Below are positions 26,925-35,861 of a stretch of DNA of 64,000 nt, piece by piece. This DNA comes from CAUZWH01 sp965224275 (lineage in GTDB: Bacteria > Pseudomonadota > Alphaproteobacteria > SHVV01), in assembly GCA_965224275.1 (NCBI GenBank), contig CBDCYR010000016.1, positions 124,001-188,000 of the forward strand, in the 5' to 3' direction. The translations under genes were made by a program, and so were the position numbers. The first letter of the stretch is position 1, and every line of letters starts with the position of its first letter. The notes below the pieces were generated by a model. The model was given only the letters and a program-made list of their open reading frames with translations, did not search any database and was not told the origin of the DNA.

Positions 26925-27530
26925 CTACCGCCGCTGCCAACCCTCGACTTCGATCGATAGTTCGGCTTTGTCACCCTTCTCGCCGGGCTCGTTGGTCATG
27001 CCGAAGCTACTTCGGCTTATCGTTGAGCGGGCTGAGAAACCGGCGACAATAACACCTCGGTAACGGGCAAACGTGTCGCCCAAGGGGTGCGGCGCGATAC
27101 CGTTGAACTCGACGTCCAACACCACCGGTATGGTCACACCTAGAATTGTCAGATCACCTTGCACAAGGCCACTACGGGCGCCGGTTACCGTGACACCGGT
27201 GCTACGAAAAACGGCATTGGGATAACGCGCGACATCGAAAAAGGACGGATCGCGCATGTGATCGTCGCGAGCTTGATGGTTGGTATCGATCGACCCGACA
27301 TCGACCACAACATGAACCTTGCTGGCTTCCGGTTTGGCCGGATCGAAGCTAAATGTGCCGCGGATCCGGTTGAACCTCCCCTGAACCCGTGAGAAATGAA
27401 AATGGCCAACGCGAAAGTGAATACTTGTGTGTTCGGGATCGATCACATAGTCGGCCGCGGCCGCTGCGCCAATATGTCCCCAAAGAAAGATTGGCAGGAC
27501 AAGGCACAACGCCAGTTTGGGCATATTCAT
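26925..27530 (-). CDS. YceI-family periplasmic lipid-binding protein
   Basis: A 201-residue secreted protein. It has a signal peptide (MPKLALCLVLPIFLWGHIGA, cleaved near AAAA-DYVID) and the YceI lipocalin-like barrel: YVIDPEHTSIHFRVGHFHFS, FSRVQGRFNRIRGTFSFDPA, HMRDPSFFDVARYPNAVFRS, GDLTILGVTIPVVLDVEFNG and a GFSARSTISRSSFGM end. Relatives bind polyprenyl or other long amphipathic molecules in the periplasm; the ligand here is unknown. I use the ATG at 27530 because the earlier in-frame region is the 3' end of the preceding gene. It follows the GST-like gene by 41 bases and may be co-transcribed. Confidence 0.9.
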   Translation of the reverse strand: MNMPKLALCLVLPIFLWGHIGAAAAADYVIDPEHTSIHFRVGHFHFSRVQGRFNRIRGTFSFDPAKPEASKVHVVVDVGSIDTNHQARDDHMRDPSFFDVARYPNAVFRSTGVTVTGARSGLVQGDLTILGVTIPVVLDVEFNGIAPHPLGDTFARYRGVIVAGFSARSTISRSSFGMTNEPGEKGDKAELSIEVEGWQRR

Positions 27531-27571
27531 GAAGTCATACGCTGTCTCGCCCGATCGCGGCCAAGCCGGCA

Positions 27572-28201
27572 CTAGTCCGCCCCGAGGGCGTTCCGTTCGA
27601 AACACGGTTTGAGGGCATCGAGATTTTCTGTCGCTAGCGCAATCGCATGGAGCTTGGGCGCGCTGGCCGCAAACCAGTCGCGTCGCGGTCGCCAGTGGGT
27701 CATCGCGCAGATGTAGACATCGAGGGCTGAGAAGCGGCGGCCCAGGAACCATGGGGTTACGGCCGCTTTATCAAGCTCGCCGTAGAGCTTCTTAGCGTAG
27801 GCGTCGACGGCGGCGCGGAATCCATCTTGCGCGCTCTTGTCGGTGACAAAACGGGTGGGTTCATCGGCGTAGGTATAGGTCGGATAAACGTTCGCCACCA
27901 GAAAGACCAACCAACGAAGAAAAGACGCGCGCTCGCCATCCGATGGAGCTGGAACAAGATCATCGCGGCCGGTGATATCGGCAAGATAAAGGGTGATCGC
28001 GGCGCTTTCCGTCAACACGGTCTTGTCGTCGAGCACCAATGTTGGAATTTGCGCCAGCGGATTAATCGTGGCGAGGGCGGCGCGCGCGGCCGCCGAGGCA
28101 AACAAATCGTCGACCTCCTCGAAGTCGTAGGCCAACCCATACCAATCGAGTTGCGCGTCGACGATCACCGATCCCCATCCCGGTCGGCCGTAAAGTTTCA
28201 T
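27572..28201 (-). CDS. glutathione S-transferase family protein
   Basis: A 209-residue protein with a thioredoxin-like N-terminal domain (MKLYGRPGWGSVIVDAQLDW) containing the glutathione-site motifs INPLAQIPTLVLDD and LTESAAITLYLADITG. An all-helical C-terminal domain follows, with PWFLGRRFSALDVYICAMTH. The catalytic residue position has GWGS rather than a classical Ser/Cys/Tyr motif, so the reaction is uncertain. Cytoplasmic. It may form an operon with the downstream YceI gene. Confidence 0.85.
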   Translation of the reverse strand: MKLYGRPGWGSVIVDAQLDWYGLAYDFEEVDDLFASAAARAALATINPLAQIPTLVLDDKTVLTESAAITLYLADITGRDDLVPAPSDGERASFLRWLVFLVANVYPTYTYADEPTRFVTDKSAQDGFRAAVDAYAKKLYGELDKAAVTPWFLGRRFSALDVYICAMTHWRPRRDWFAASAPKLHAIALATENLDALKPCFERNALGAD

Positions 28202-28371
28202 CGGTTCATAGAGCTTTCAATCGAGTGTCACGGCAGCGCCGTGAGCTTGTGGATAAAATCCAACATATGGCGTGCAGGAGCGACGAGCCGCAGCCTCGCT
28301 GAACACGCCAAGGCGCGTCAACCGCCGGCAGTGTGAGGCGTCAGATCGGTATAAGCCAGCCGGATGGGGCC

Positions 28372-28392
28372 GATCAAGCCTCGGGCTTGATC
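28372..28392. terminator. perfect hairpin after the CTERM-protein gene
   Basis: GATCAAGCC (28372-28380) pairs with GGCTTGATC (28384-28392) around TCG. It lies 10 bases after the stop of the minus-strand gene at 28403. No T-run follows on that strand, so it may be an mRNA 3'-end stabiliser rather than a true intrinsic terminator. The 28202-28371 gap shows nothing else. Confidence 0.5.
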
Positions 28393-28402
28393 GTGGTCGG
28401 GA

Positions 28403-29035
28403 TTATCGTGCTGGCGTTGGTCGCCTGCGCAAGCCGACGGCCGCGAGGCCAAACAAACCCGTTAGCAGCAGCGGTAACGCGGCGGGGACGGGGACGGCCG
28501 TTGAGGTGATTGTCGGATTGCCCAATACAAGGATGTCGAATGTTGCTCCATTGGGAGTCGCTAGGTTTAGTTGACCGCCGCCGCCGAACAGAAACGAGAC
28601 GGCATTGAAAAGACCACCGGTCTGAGTCCCATCATCGAATATGGCCCGCTTCAGCGCCCCGCCACCGGGATTATGGCCAAAACTATCGTAGGCACCGTTG
28701 ACAAACTTTGCGGAGAATTCACTGACGCTCGCGAACGGAGGGATGCTGAGGACATTCTTGGAAAAGGTGAACCCGGTTGGCAAGCCCGAGATGCCACGAT
28801 CAGAAAAGTCCAGCTTGATGGAATCGGCGGAAAAGAATTCTTCCGCGGCTGCCGTTATCAAAGCATCGAACGTGAAGGTCGCCGTCATCAGGGTATTCGA
28901 CACATTGCTGTTCGGCGGCTCAAGAATTTCATAGTCCTGTACCACCGTAATGGTCGCGGCAACGGCACCCTGAGCTATCAGAGACAACCCCAACGCCGCG
29001 ACAATCACGAATAATTTGGATACTTGCTTGTGCAT
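28403..29035 (-). CDS. secreted protein with VPxPA-CTERM-like sorting tail
   Basis: A 210-residue protein with a signal peptide (LFVIVAALGLSLIAQGAVAA), a beta-rich exported domain of about 150 residues with no family I recognise, and a tripartite C-terminal tail: VPVPAALPLL, a hydrophobic helix (LLTGLFGLAAVGL), and RRRPTPAR. That layout is the PEP-CTERM/VPLPA type, normally processed by an exosortase-like enzyme in the membrane. No exosortase gene lies in the window. The ATG at 29035 is chosen because it starts the signal peptide; an upstream in-frame Met adds 11 unlikely residues. Confidence 0.8.
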   Translation of the reverse strand: MHKQVSKLFVIVAALGLSLIAQGAVAATITVVQDYEILEPPNSNVSNTLMTATFTFDALITAAAEEFFSADSIKLDFSDRGISGLPTGFTFSKNVLSIPPFASVSEFSAKFVNGAYDSFGHNPGGGALKRAIFDDGTQTGGLFNAVSFLFGGGGQLNLATPNGATFDILVLGNPTITSTAVPVPAALPLLLTGLFGLAAVGLRRRPTPAR

Positions 29036-29433
29036 ATCGCCAGTCTCCACAGCAGGTCGTACATTCACAAATACAACTATAACGGACTTTCATAAAAAGA
29101 AATTATCCCATAGGTAGTAGATAAATATCCCAAAAGAGGTACACGATGTGTCGTGGAGATTAGATCAAACACCCGCTCTCCTGGGTTTACCGGGCGCTCG
29201 CGAATGGATCTAATCGACATAAGCTTACGGGTGGCTTACGCCGAGAATTGCACGCGAGGCGAGTCCAGCAAACGCTAGCTCGGACACGAACGCCCCCATG
29301 GGGCTAGCGGACGCGAGCTAGCCTCGAAGCCAGGGGGGCTCGGGCAGGCGTGCGGATGGCGACGAACTGCAAGCGCGGTTAAGCGATCGCGGCCGAAATC
29401 GCCCGCCACCAATGGGGCCTGGAGCTAGTTTGA
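29036..29433. other. gap with no supported gene
   Basis: The left half (29050-29150) is AT-rich and upstream of the CTERM-protein gene, so probably holds its promoter. The right half contains several GCTAGC-type palindromes near 29270-29325 but no protein frame or clear terminator. Confidence 0.4.
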
Positions 29434-29844
29434 CTACTGTTTCTTGCGCCGCTCGGCGTCGCGGATGTGGTAATGGCAGGCGCTGCAGGCCGAAATCACG
29501 GCGCCGATTTTTGCGGCAACCTGCTGCTCGTCGCCGGATTTTGCCGCTGCCGCCAGCTGCCTGGCGGCGTCTGCAACCGCAGCGTGACCTTTCTTAATAG
29601 GATCCGGCAGGTTCAGGGTGGTGATAAACGTTTCCCGCTGGGCCAGGCTTTCGGCGATGGTTGCCGCGCGCGGCATATCGAACACGGTGAGCGCCGCGGT
29701 GATGCTTTGAATATCACTGAGGCCGGCAAGCATCGCCCCCCATACTGGCTTGGGCGCATGTTTCTTCTGCGCGGTTGCCGTGCCGGTAATCCCGGACGCC
29801 ACGGTGAAAGCCACAACAACCAGCAAGACAATAAGTTTGCGCAT
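29434..29844 (-). CDS. cytochrome c' family heme protein
   Basis: A 136-residue exported protein. It has an N-terminal signal (LIVLLVVVAFTVASGITGTA) and a four-helix-type body with a C-terminal heme-binding CxxCH (CSACHYHIRD near residue 122). The heme motif at the end of the last helix is the cytochrome c' arrangement. These periplasmic proteins bind NO or act in electron transfer; the role here is unknown. GGGAGG precedes the ATG. Single gene. Confidence 0.85.
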   Translation of the reverse strand: MRKLIVLLVVVAFTVASGITGTATAQKKHAPKPVWGAMLAGLSDIQSITAALTVFDMPRAATIAESLAQRETFITTLNLPDPIKKGHAAVADAARQLAAAAKSGDEQQVAAKIGAVISACSACHYHIRDAERRKKQ

Positions 29845-29989
29845 GAAATCCTCCCAAAAGCGTGAATCGATAACGGGGCAGTAGCCCGGTCCAATACTGT
29901 CAACACGGATTACGGCATTCTATTCCGAGGCCGAGTGGTTGAATTCTTGTTCCGGTTCGTGGCGGCAATCCGAGCGCAATCAATCCTCG

Positions 29990-30430
29990 CTAGGAAACCA
30001 AATCGGGACCGTTTTGCGACAACCAAAAGTCGCGAATCTGACGCACGGTTTTTAGGTAGTCACCGGCCGAGAAAGGTTTGGTGAAATAGCAGTTTGCGTG
30101 CAGATCAAGGCACTCGCGCTTCACCGCCTCATCGCGCGCACCCGAAAGAATCACAACCGGTATGCGCCGCAGGTCGGGGTCTTCCTTAATTTGCAACAGC
30201 ACATCGAGACCACTCAACTTGGGCAGGTTGAGATCGAGGAGAATGAGGTCGGGTCGCGGGGCCGACTTGTGATCGCCCCGTTTATGGAGGAATTCAACCG
30301 CGCTCGCGCCATCCTCGACGTTGTGCAGGGTGTGATCGATTTTTGCTTCCGTGAAACATTCACCGATCAGATAGGCCTCGTCGGGGCTATCCTCGACAAG
30401 CAGGATCTCAACTTGCGAGAAAGATCTCAA
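29990..30430 (-). CDS. receiver-only response regulator (Rcp1-like), 5' end altered
   Basis: A single CheY-like receiver domain of 146 residues: VEILLVEDSPDEAYLIGECF (acidic pocket), DLILLDLNLPKLSGLDVLLQ (phospho-acceptor Asp), VVILSGARDEAVKRE (Ser/Thr switch) and CYFTKPFSAGDYL (Lys). No output domain is present, so it acts through protein contacts. As it stands the gene must start at a TTG at 30430. A 19-bp duplication (30404-30435) directly at the start puts the likely original start (GTG at 30461) out of frame; deleting one copy restores an in-frame N-terminus reading RPQQVEILLVED. Confidence 0.85.
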   Translation of the reverse strand: MRSFSQVEILLVEDSPDEAYLIGECFTEAKIDHTLHNVEDGASAVEFLHKRGDHKSAPRPDLILLDLNLPKLSGLDVLLQIKEDPDLRRIPVVILSGARDEAVKRECLDLHANCYFTKPFSAGDYLKTVRQIRDFWLSQNGPDLVS

Positions 30431-30435
30431 CTTGC
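30404..30435. repeat. 13-bp direct duplication at the start of the response-regulator gene
   Basis: GATCTCAACTTGC occurs at 30404-30416 and 30423-30435, spaced by GAGAAA (period 19). Because 19 is not a multiple of three, the duplication shifts the frame between the upstream GTG and the receiver domain. Confidence 0.8.
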
Positions 30436-30630
30436 TGGGGTCGCTTTCGGGGTGTTTTCACGCGAATCGCATCCCACATTTGCAGCGAACCCTAGCGGGT
30501 CCGGCTATGTCAAAAAATAATGATACCGTTACCACCGGTAGATGAAGGTTAGCGGTGAAGCTCGACCAATTGCCTTCAGATTACACTTGAAACGCCGCTC
30601 AGGTGCACAGAGTTTCTATGTGCAGGTCGG

Positions 30631-31500
30631 CTAAGCCTCTGCGTTCACACGGTCCCAACTCGGACCCAGCCGTGGGAACACGTGGTGATCCGGCGCTTCG
30701 GGGAACGGTTCGCCGTCGCCGAGATCAGGATCTTTTCCCGGTCCGAGATTGAAGGACACCCCGGTTCGTACGGCATAAGTCGATCCTTCGCCCGCGAATC
30801 GCACGCCGAATGCCCGGCGCCGGCGATCCGTCGCGTTGCCCGGAGCGCCATGACACATCAGGAGACTCGACACGATGAAGTCGCCCGGGAAGGTTTCGAA
30901 TCTAACGATATCGTATTTATCGGGATTACCGGCGATATCGGGCATTTCTTCGAGCGTGGGCTGGCCGACATAGCCATAGCCTTCGCGCTTGGTGCGACCA
31001 TCGCCGACCGGATCATAGCGTTTGTTCCATTTGTGTGACCCACGGGCCCATTGCACCGAGCCACTCTCTTCGGTGACGTGATCGAGCGACACCCACATGC
31101 CGCAGGCGTTGCCTTCAACCGGGTTGCCGGGCATGTCCTGGTGCCACGTGGTCGGCGTCGGTGTGTGGGGTTCTTTGACCAGGAGAAAGTCGAAAATCAA
31201 ATTAACCATCTGCGAGCGCAGGAACCTGGCTGCGGTTTCCGCCATCGGCGAGTCATAAACGAACGCTTTGAAATCGTCGTGGAACATCCACATGTTGTTG
31301 TCGAATGCGTAGCGTCCGGCCTCGCCGGTGTCGTTCAAGTCCTGCCCGAACTTAGTCGGGTGATCGAGGATGTCGTCGACCGCGTGCTGCATGCGGGCAA
31401 TCCATTCATCGTCGAGCACACCACGTACGCAGATGATCCCGTCGTTTTCGAAGGTGCGGATTTCATCCGCGGTAATCTCACGAAGTGGGTGTCTATTCAT
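30631..31500 (-). CDS. phytanoyl-CoA dioxygenase family protein (Fe(II)/2-oxoglutarate)
   Basis: A 289-residue PhyH-type oxygenase. The Fe(II) facial triad is visible as TTWHQDMPG (HxD, about residue 118) and a distal His in LLMCHGAPGN (about 214). The 2-oxoglutarate-binding Arg is probably in RRRRAFGVRF. WVSLDHVTEESGSVQWARGS is the typical core strand. Such enzymes hydroxylate CoA esters or small metabolites; no substrate is evident. GGGAGG precedes the ATG. It is divergent from the TPR gene at 31670, sharing a 169-base promoter region. Confidence 0.9.
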   Translation of the reverse strand: MNRHPLREITADEIRTFENDGIICVRGVLDDEWIARMQHAVDDILDHPTKFGQDLNDTGEAGRYAFDNNMWMFHDDFKAFVYDSPMAETAARFLRSQMVNLIFDFLLVKEPHTPTPTTWHQDMPGNPVEGNACGMWVSLDHVTEESGSVQWARGSHKWNKRYDPVGDGRTKREGYGYVGQPTLEEMPDIAGNPDKYDIVRFETFPGDFIVSSLLMCHGAPGNATDRRRRAFGVRFAGEGSTYAVRTGVSFNLGPGKDPDLGDGEPFPEAPDHHVFPRLGPSWDRVNAEA

Positions 31501-31669
31501 ACCCGGCCTCCCTTTGATGAACGCGGCTATTAAACCCCCGCGGGCGCGGTTTGACTACCACCGACGGCGCTCGGCGTTAGCTGCTCTTGGGCGGCGTGCA
31601 ACGCCTGCCGTGAGCTACGTTCACTCGGAATTAACCTATTGCGTTAAGGATTGGGTAGGAGGTGGTGTT

Positions 31670-33376
31670 GTGCCAAACACCGCGTTAAGCGAAACCCCTT
31701 TAGCCGAGCAAACTCTGGCGCATATCGAAGCCGGCGATCTCGACAGCGCCTTGTCGTGCTTTGAGCAGGCGATGGCCGCTGGCGCCGGGCCGGTCGATGT
31801 TGCCGCCCGCGTGGCCGAAGCGGCGATGACGGCAAAACGCTTCGATGTCGCGGAACGGTATTATGCCGAGGTCGTTCGCGTCGTGCCGGACAACGCCATT
31901 ATCCGCCTCAACCACAGTTATGCGTTGCACCGTCTCAATCGTTACATCGAGGCGCGTGACGAGGTTGCGCTGGCGTGCGAACTCGCCCCTGATATGACAA
32001 ACGCGCAGACCTTTCTCGGGCGCGTCAATCACTCGCTCAATCGTTATGACGAGGCAGTGGCGGCATTCGAACGGGTGATTTTGCGGGAGCCCGGAAACGC
32101 CCGCGCCTGGTTGAATTTCGGCGAAGCCCTGATCGGATCGTATAGTCGTTTTGAGGAAGGTGCGGCGGCGCTTGCCAAGGCCGCGATGCTTGGGGCCGAG
32201 GATCAGGATTTGCTGATTGCGGTTGCCAACGGCCAGCTCGGAAACGGCTATTACGCCGAGGCCGAAACACTCCTCAGAAAAATCATTCGCGAAGATCCCA
32301 ACGCGCGGCAGAGTCCGATGCCGAATGTGTGGCTCGGTTATGTCGTGCGTGCGCAGGGGCGCGAGGGCGAAGCCGCAAGCCACTACCTTAATGCCCTGGA
32401 AGCGTGCCGCCGGATCGGCGAAAACAAAGACGGTGCGGAAGCGATCACCTACCGGGCGATGACCGCTTTCGTCCTTCACACGATGGGCAATACGGCGATG
32501 GCCGGTGCCACGTTAGACGCGTTGTGCCTGCCGGAACTGCCGCTGGAAGAGTTCATCTATGATCATGAAGGCTATCTGCCCAATACCTATTCGCGTATCC
32601 AGCACCTCACACGATTGGTAGGTGGCCGAGACGTCGTGTTGCTGCTTTACGGACCGTCGACGCGTGAACTGGAGGGCCGGATCGATGCGCTTCGCGATCT
32701 CGATGTCTGTTTTGCCAGCGTCAATAAATTCGATGAGGTTGAGAGCCGATTCCTGGCGCCGATCGACCGCCGGCTCGACCTCGTGGTATCGGGCAATCCC
32801 AACGACATACAGCAACGGTGGCCCGCCTATCACGACTACCTGCGGCGACCCGACGACAACATGCTGATGCTGACTGAGTACGCGACCACTGCCTTGCCGC
32901 CGCCGCTTGGCGTTGGCAGCGCTCTGGTCGACGCCTTCGATAGCAAGCTTCTCTACTTCCATACTGGCGGACCGTTGCCGATCAGTCCGCTCTCGCCGCT
33001 GAGTTTCTTAGGGGGCAACACGCTGTCGATCAGCCTGCCGCTTCTTACTCTCGCCGGTCCCAAACGAATTTTCATTTTCGGCGCCGACGGGGGCGCCCAA
33101 GCGCCCGGCGCACATGACGCACCAGCCTATTTCTTCGGTGAAACCGCAGAGGTTGATGCGAGCGAAAGACGCTTGCGCGAGGCTAATCGACGCTTCACCA
33201 ACGAAGCCCGGCAGTGCGATCACAACGCCCCGTTCTCGGTGATGGCGATCGCCAAGTTGTTTCGCCGGCCCCATCCGGAAATTTTCAATTGCTGCCCCCA
33301 CAGCAACTACCGCGCGTTCGAGCGCATCAGCGTCGACGCTGGGCTGCGCCTGCTTAACGATCGCGCCGCATCATAA
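31670..33376 (+). CDS. TPR protein with unrecognised C-terminal domain
   Basis: I place the start at the GTG at 31670 because AGGAGG ends 7 bases upstream; the in-frame ATGs further upstream lie within the divergent gene. The 568-residue product has about 270 residues of tetratricopeptide repeats (for example TNAQTFLGRVNHSLNRYDEA and NARAWLNFGEALIGSYSRFE). A C-terminal domain of about 270 residues follows, with GGRDVVLLLYGPSTRELEGR, DRRLDLVVSGNPNDIQQRWP, LGGNTLSISLPLLTLAGPKR and IFIFGADGG. The latter resembles a Rossmann-type fold of glycan-modifying or Maf/DUF115-like proteins, but I cannot name it. No signal peptide. Confidence 0.75.
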   Translation: MPNTALSETPLAEQTLAHIEAGDLDSALSCFEQAMAAGAGPVDVAARVAEAAMTAKRFDVAERYYAEVVRVVPDNAIIRLNHSYALHRLNRYIEARDEVALACELAPDMTNAQTFLGRVNHSLNRYDEAVAAFERVILREPGNARAWLNFGEALIGSYSRFEEGAAALAKAAMLGAEDQDLLIAVANGQLGNGYYAEAETLLRKIIREDPNARQSPMPNVWLGYVVRAQGREGEAASHYLNALEACRRIGENKDGAEAITYRAMTAFVLHTMGNTAMAGATLDALCLPELPLEEFIYDHEGYLPNTYSRIQHLTRLVGGRDVVLLLYGPSTRELEGRIDALRDLDVCFASVNKFDEVESRFLAPIDRRLDLVVSGNPNDIQQRWPAYHDYLRRPDDNMLMLTEYATTALPPPLGVGSALVDAFDSKLLYFHTGGPLPISPLSPLSFLGGNTLSISLPLLTLAGPKRIFIFGADGGAQAPGAHDAPAYFFGETAEVDASERRLREANRRFTNEARQCDHNAPFSVMAIAKLFRRPHPEIFNCCPHSNYRAFERISVDAGLRLLNDRAAS

Positions 33377-33555
33377 TCTCTCAAGTCGTATCGGTGGTGC
33401 CCGGACGACGGCAACCGATTCAATCACAGGGGTGGCACATGGGTGGGATCGACTAGGTGCATGGGTAACGTCCCTGTGATGGGTGTCACTGCGTGGTGGC
33501 GAACTCATAGGCATTGTCCGCCTCGGATTGATCGATAAAAACACGACGGAACGAA

Positions 33556-34158
33556 ATGGACCTCTTGCACGAACTTTTCGGCGATACCATGGCCGATGAC
33601 TCTGATGATTTGGCGATCGCCGACCTCACGCGAATTGAATCAAGCGAGCTGCAGGCGCGATTCAAATCCTTCGCGGCGCAGGATTTGGTCGATGCCGTCG
33701 CCAGCAAAGCCGCACCCCTCGTCGAGCGCAATCACAACCAGTTGGTCGTCCATTGTCCCAACAACATCGGAACGATCGAAAGCGACATGGACAAGGTGAG
33801 ACTGGTGCTGGTCAAGCTGTTGGAAAACGCAGCCCTGAATACCGACGCCGGCCGAATTGATCTCGTGGTCTCGCGCGTTGAACGCGACGGTGCCACTTAT
33901 GTCGATTTCCGCGTCAGTGATACCGGCATCGGGATGGCGCAGGACGAAGTCGAAAAACTCTTTCACCTAGGTGACGGCCTGGAACTCGCTATCGCGCGGT
34001 GTTTCTGCCTGATTATGGGTGGCGATATGTCGGTCGAGAGCACGCCCGGTGCGGGCACGACATTTGACGTCAAGCTTCCTGTGCACCCACCCGAAGTACT
34101 GCTCGACGATACGCCGATACCGGCCGTCGCGACTCAGTGGTCGAGCGTCAACGCATAA
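33556..34158 (+). CDS. orphan HATPase domain protein (histidine-kinase ATPase without DHp)
   Basis: A 200-residue protein whose C-terminal 130 residues form a GHKL ATPase: the N box VLVKLLENAALNTDAGRIDL, the G1 box VSDTGIGMAQDEVEKLF, and the G2-like region GDGLELAIARCFCLIMGG then STPGAGTTFDVKLP. No phospho-accepting His domain, sensor or membrane segment is present. It could act as a stand-alone ATPase partner, a degenerate kinase or an anti-sigma-like kinase. It is not adjacent to the receiver gene at 29990. Single gene, weak ribosome site. Confidence 0.8.
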   Translation: MDLLHELFGDTMADDSDDLAIADLTRIESSELQARFKSFAAQDLVDAVASKAAPLVERNHNQLVVHCPNNIGTIESDMDKVRLVLVKLLENAALNTDAGRIDLVVSRVERDGATYVDFRVSDTGIGMAQDEVEKLFHLGDGLELAIARCFCLIMGGDMSVESTPGAGTTFDVKLPVHPPEVLLDDTPIPAVATQWSSVNA

Positions 34159-34190
34159 GCGTTAGCGCCTAAGAGTCAACGCGCTGCGCC

Positions 34191-35330
34191 TTAACCCATT
34201 AGCTTGCGCAAACCGCGCATGAGCGCGTCGATGTCAGCTTCATTGTTGTAAACGTGCGGTGCGATGCGCAGCACATCATCGCGCAAGCTCACCAACACGT
34301 TATCGCGCTCCAGACGCTGTTGTACATCGGCCGGCCAGCCGCCGGGGCGGAGGAGCCCGACGATATGGGGTGCCCGGCCATGCTCGGGACTGGCCGCATA
34401 GCCAAGCGATAGCGCCTTTTCCGCGATCGCTTCCGTGAGCGGGCGAATTGAAGAGGCGATCGTCTCGACGCCCCACGCGGTGATCTGTTGCATCGCTTCA
34501 ATCGCGATCGCCAAGTTGACGATGTTGGTGCGTTCACCCACATCGAAGCGCCGCGCGCCATCGCGGTAATCCTCGGCGTAGCGGTGTAGGAATCGCGCGT
34601 CCTCGATGCGACGACCGATCCAGCCGTGTTCGATCGGTTTTCCGTTTTGCCGGCGTGGCGCCACATACAGGTACCCAAGCTGCACCGGTCCGAGCAACCA
34701 CTTCTCGGCCACGGTTACGGCAAAGTCCGGGTCGATCGCGCGAACGTCAAACGGCACGACACCGGCGGACTGGCTAAGATCGAGCACCAACGCGGCATCG
34801 ACCTCGTGGCAGCGCGCACGCACAGCCGCAACATCAAGCGTGGCGCCGTCGAGCCAGTGGCATTGCGGTAGCGCGACAATCGCCGTGTTCGGGTCGATCG
34901 CGTCGATTACCGTCTCGGTCCAGCCGCCCGCTACGGGTTTCACCGTGCGGATCTTGCCGCCGTCTCGATGAACCGCTTCGCGCCAGGGGTAAATGTTGGA
35001 CGGGAATTGATTGGCGAGCACCACCACCGTTCGATTCACCCCGACCGACAAATTATTGGCAGCGGTCGATAACCCGTAGCTCGCGGAAGGTACCAACGCG
35101 ATATCGTCGGCCGTCGCACCAATCAGGCCGGCGAACAGGCCGCGCGTCTGTTCGACCGCGGCCGCGCTGTGTTCGCCCCAGCCCGGACCCCACGGGCGCG
35201 CCTTCAATGCCAGCGCCCGTTCACCTGCCTCGCGGGCGCGGCGCAGCAGCGGTGCGGACGCGGCACACCGGAGATAGGCGACCTCGTCGGGCAGGTCGAA
35301 TAAAGCGCGTTGATTGAGTAGCAACGACAT
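34191..35330 (-). CDS. PLP-dependent aminotransferase class V-fold protein
   Basis: A 379-residue type I PLP enzyme resembling kynureninase, cysteine desulfurase and isopenicillin-N epimerase relatives. Visible landmarks are PSASYGLSTAANNLSVG (cofactor phosphate), ALVLDLSQSAGVVPFDVRAI (Asp contacting the pyridine N) and AVTVAEKWLLGPVQLGYLYV (the Schiff-base Lys). Catalytic class cannot be fixed from sequence. Its start is 4 bases after the stop of the MaoC gene, so the two are co-transcribed, divergent from RidA-VOC. Confidence 0.85.
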   Translation of the reverse strand: MSLLLNQRALFDLPDEVAYLRCAASAPLLRRAREAGERALALKARPWGPGWGEHSAAAVEQTRGLFAGLIGATADDIALVPSASYGLSTAANNLSVGVNRTVVVLANQFPSNIYPWREAVHRDGGKIRTVKPVAGGWTETVIDAIDPNTAIVALPQCHWLDGATLDVAAVRARCHEVDAALVLDLSQSAGVVPFDVRAIDPDFAVTVAEKWLLGPVQLGYLYVAPRRQNGKPIEHGWIGRRIEDARFLHRYAEDYRDGARRFDVGERTNIVNLAIAIEAMQQITAWGVETIASSIRPLTEAIAEKALSLGYAASPEHGRAPHIVGLLRPGGWPADVQQRLERDNVLVSLRDDVLRIAPHVYNNEADIDALMRGLRKLMG

Positions 35331-35334
35331 GCCG

Positions 35335-35805
35335 CTAGGCCACGGATCCGGGTGCGGACGCGATCTCGAGAGTTTCGATGCACGTAAGCACTACAATCCC
35401 ATCCTGATTGATGACGCTCAGATGAAGTGTCACACGCCCGGTTCCGTCCGCGCCGAGGGGCCGCGTTTCGGTGCAGATTGCCTTCGTCGTTAGTATGTCG
35501 CCGACCCGTACCGGGATCGGGAAGCGCAACTCATCCTGTTGCACGATGCGCGCGACACGCGCGAACAATCCGAGGTCCCATAAAGCGCGGCGCGCAATCG
35601 CGAAGGTGTGTTCACCCGAGGCGATCAGGCTGCCATGGGGTGAGGCGGCCGCGGCTTGCGCGTCGATATGGATGGGCAATGGATCCCATCTTTCGGCGTA
35701 GTCGCGGACGTCGTCGCTACCAACCAGGTGGACCGGGGTTTGCCACGACTGACCGACCGCAAAGTCTTCGCAATAGAAACTGGAATTGCCGATTTCTGAT
35801 GACAT
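35335..35805 (-). CDS. MaoC-like hydratase/dehydratase
   Basis: A hot-dog fold protein of 156 residues. It carries the MaoC signature DYAERWDPLPIHIDAQAAAA (about 34-53; the family uses the Asp and His of D-x4-H) and GSLIASGEHTFAIARR. FPIPVRVGDILTTKAICTET is the usual core strand. Relatives hydrate enoyl-CoA or related double bonds. Start is the ATG at 35805; an in-frame upstream Met exists but has no better ribosome site. It overlaps nothing and is spaced 57 bases from the divergent RidA gene. Confidence 0.85.
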   Translation of the reverse strand: MSSEIGNSSFYCEDFAVGQSWQTPVHLVGSDDVRDYAERWDPLPIHIDAQAAAASPHGSLIASGEHTFAIARRALWDLGLFARVARIVQQDELRFPIPVRVGDILTTKAICTETRPLGADGTGRVTLHLSVINQDGIVVLTCIETLEIASAPGSVA

Positions 35806-35861
35806 CGTTTTGCGTGATACCCTTAATCGCGGACTACCCAAGAGGAACGCGGAGTATCAAG

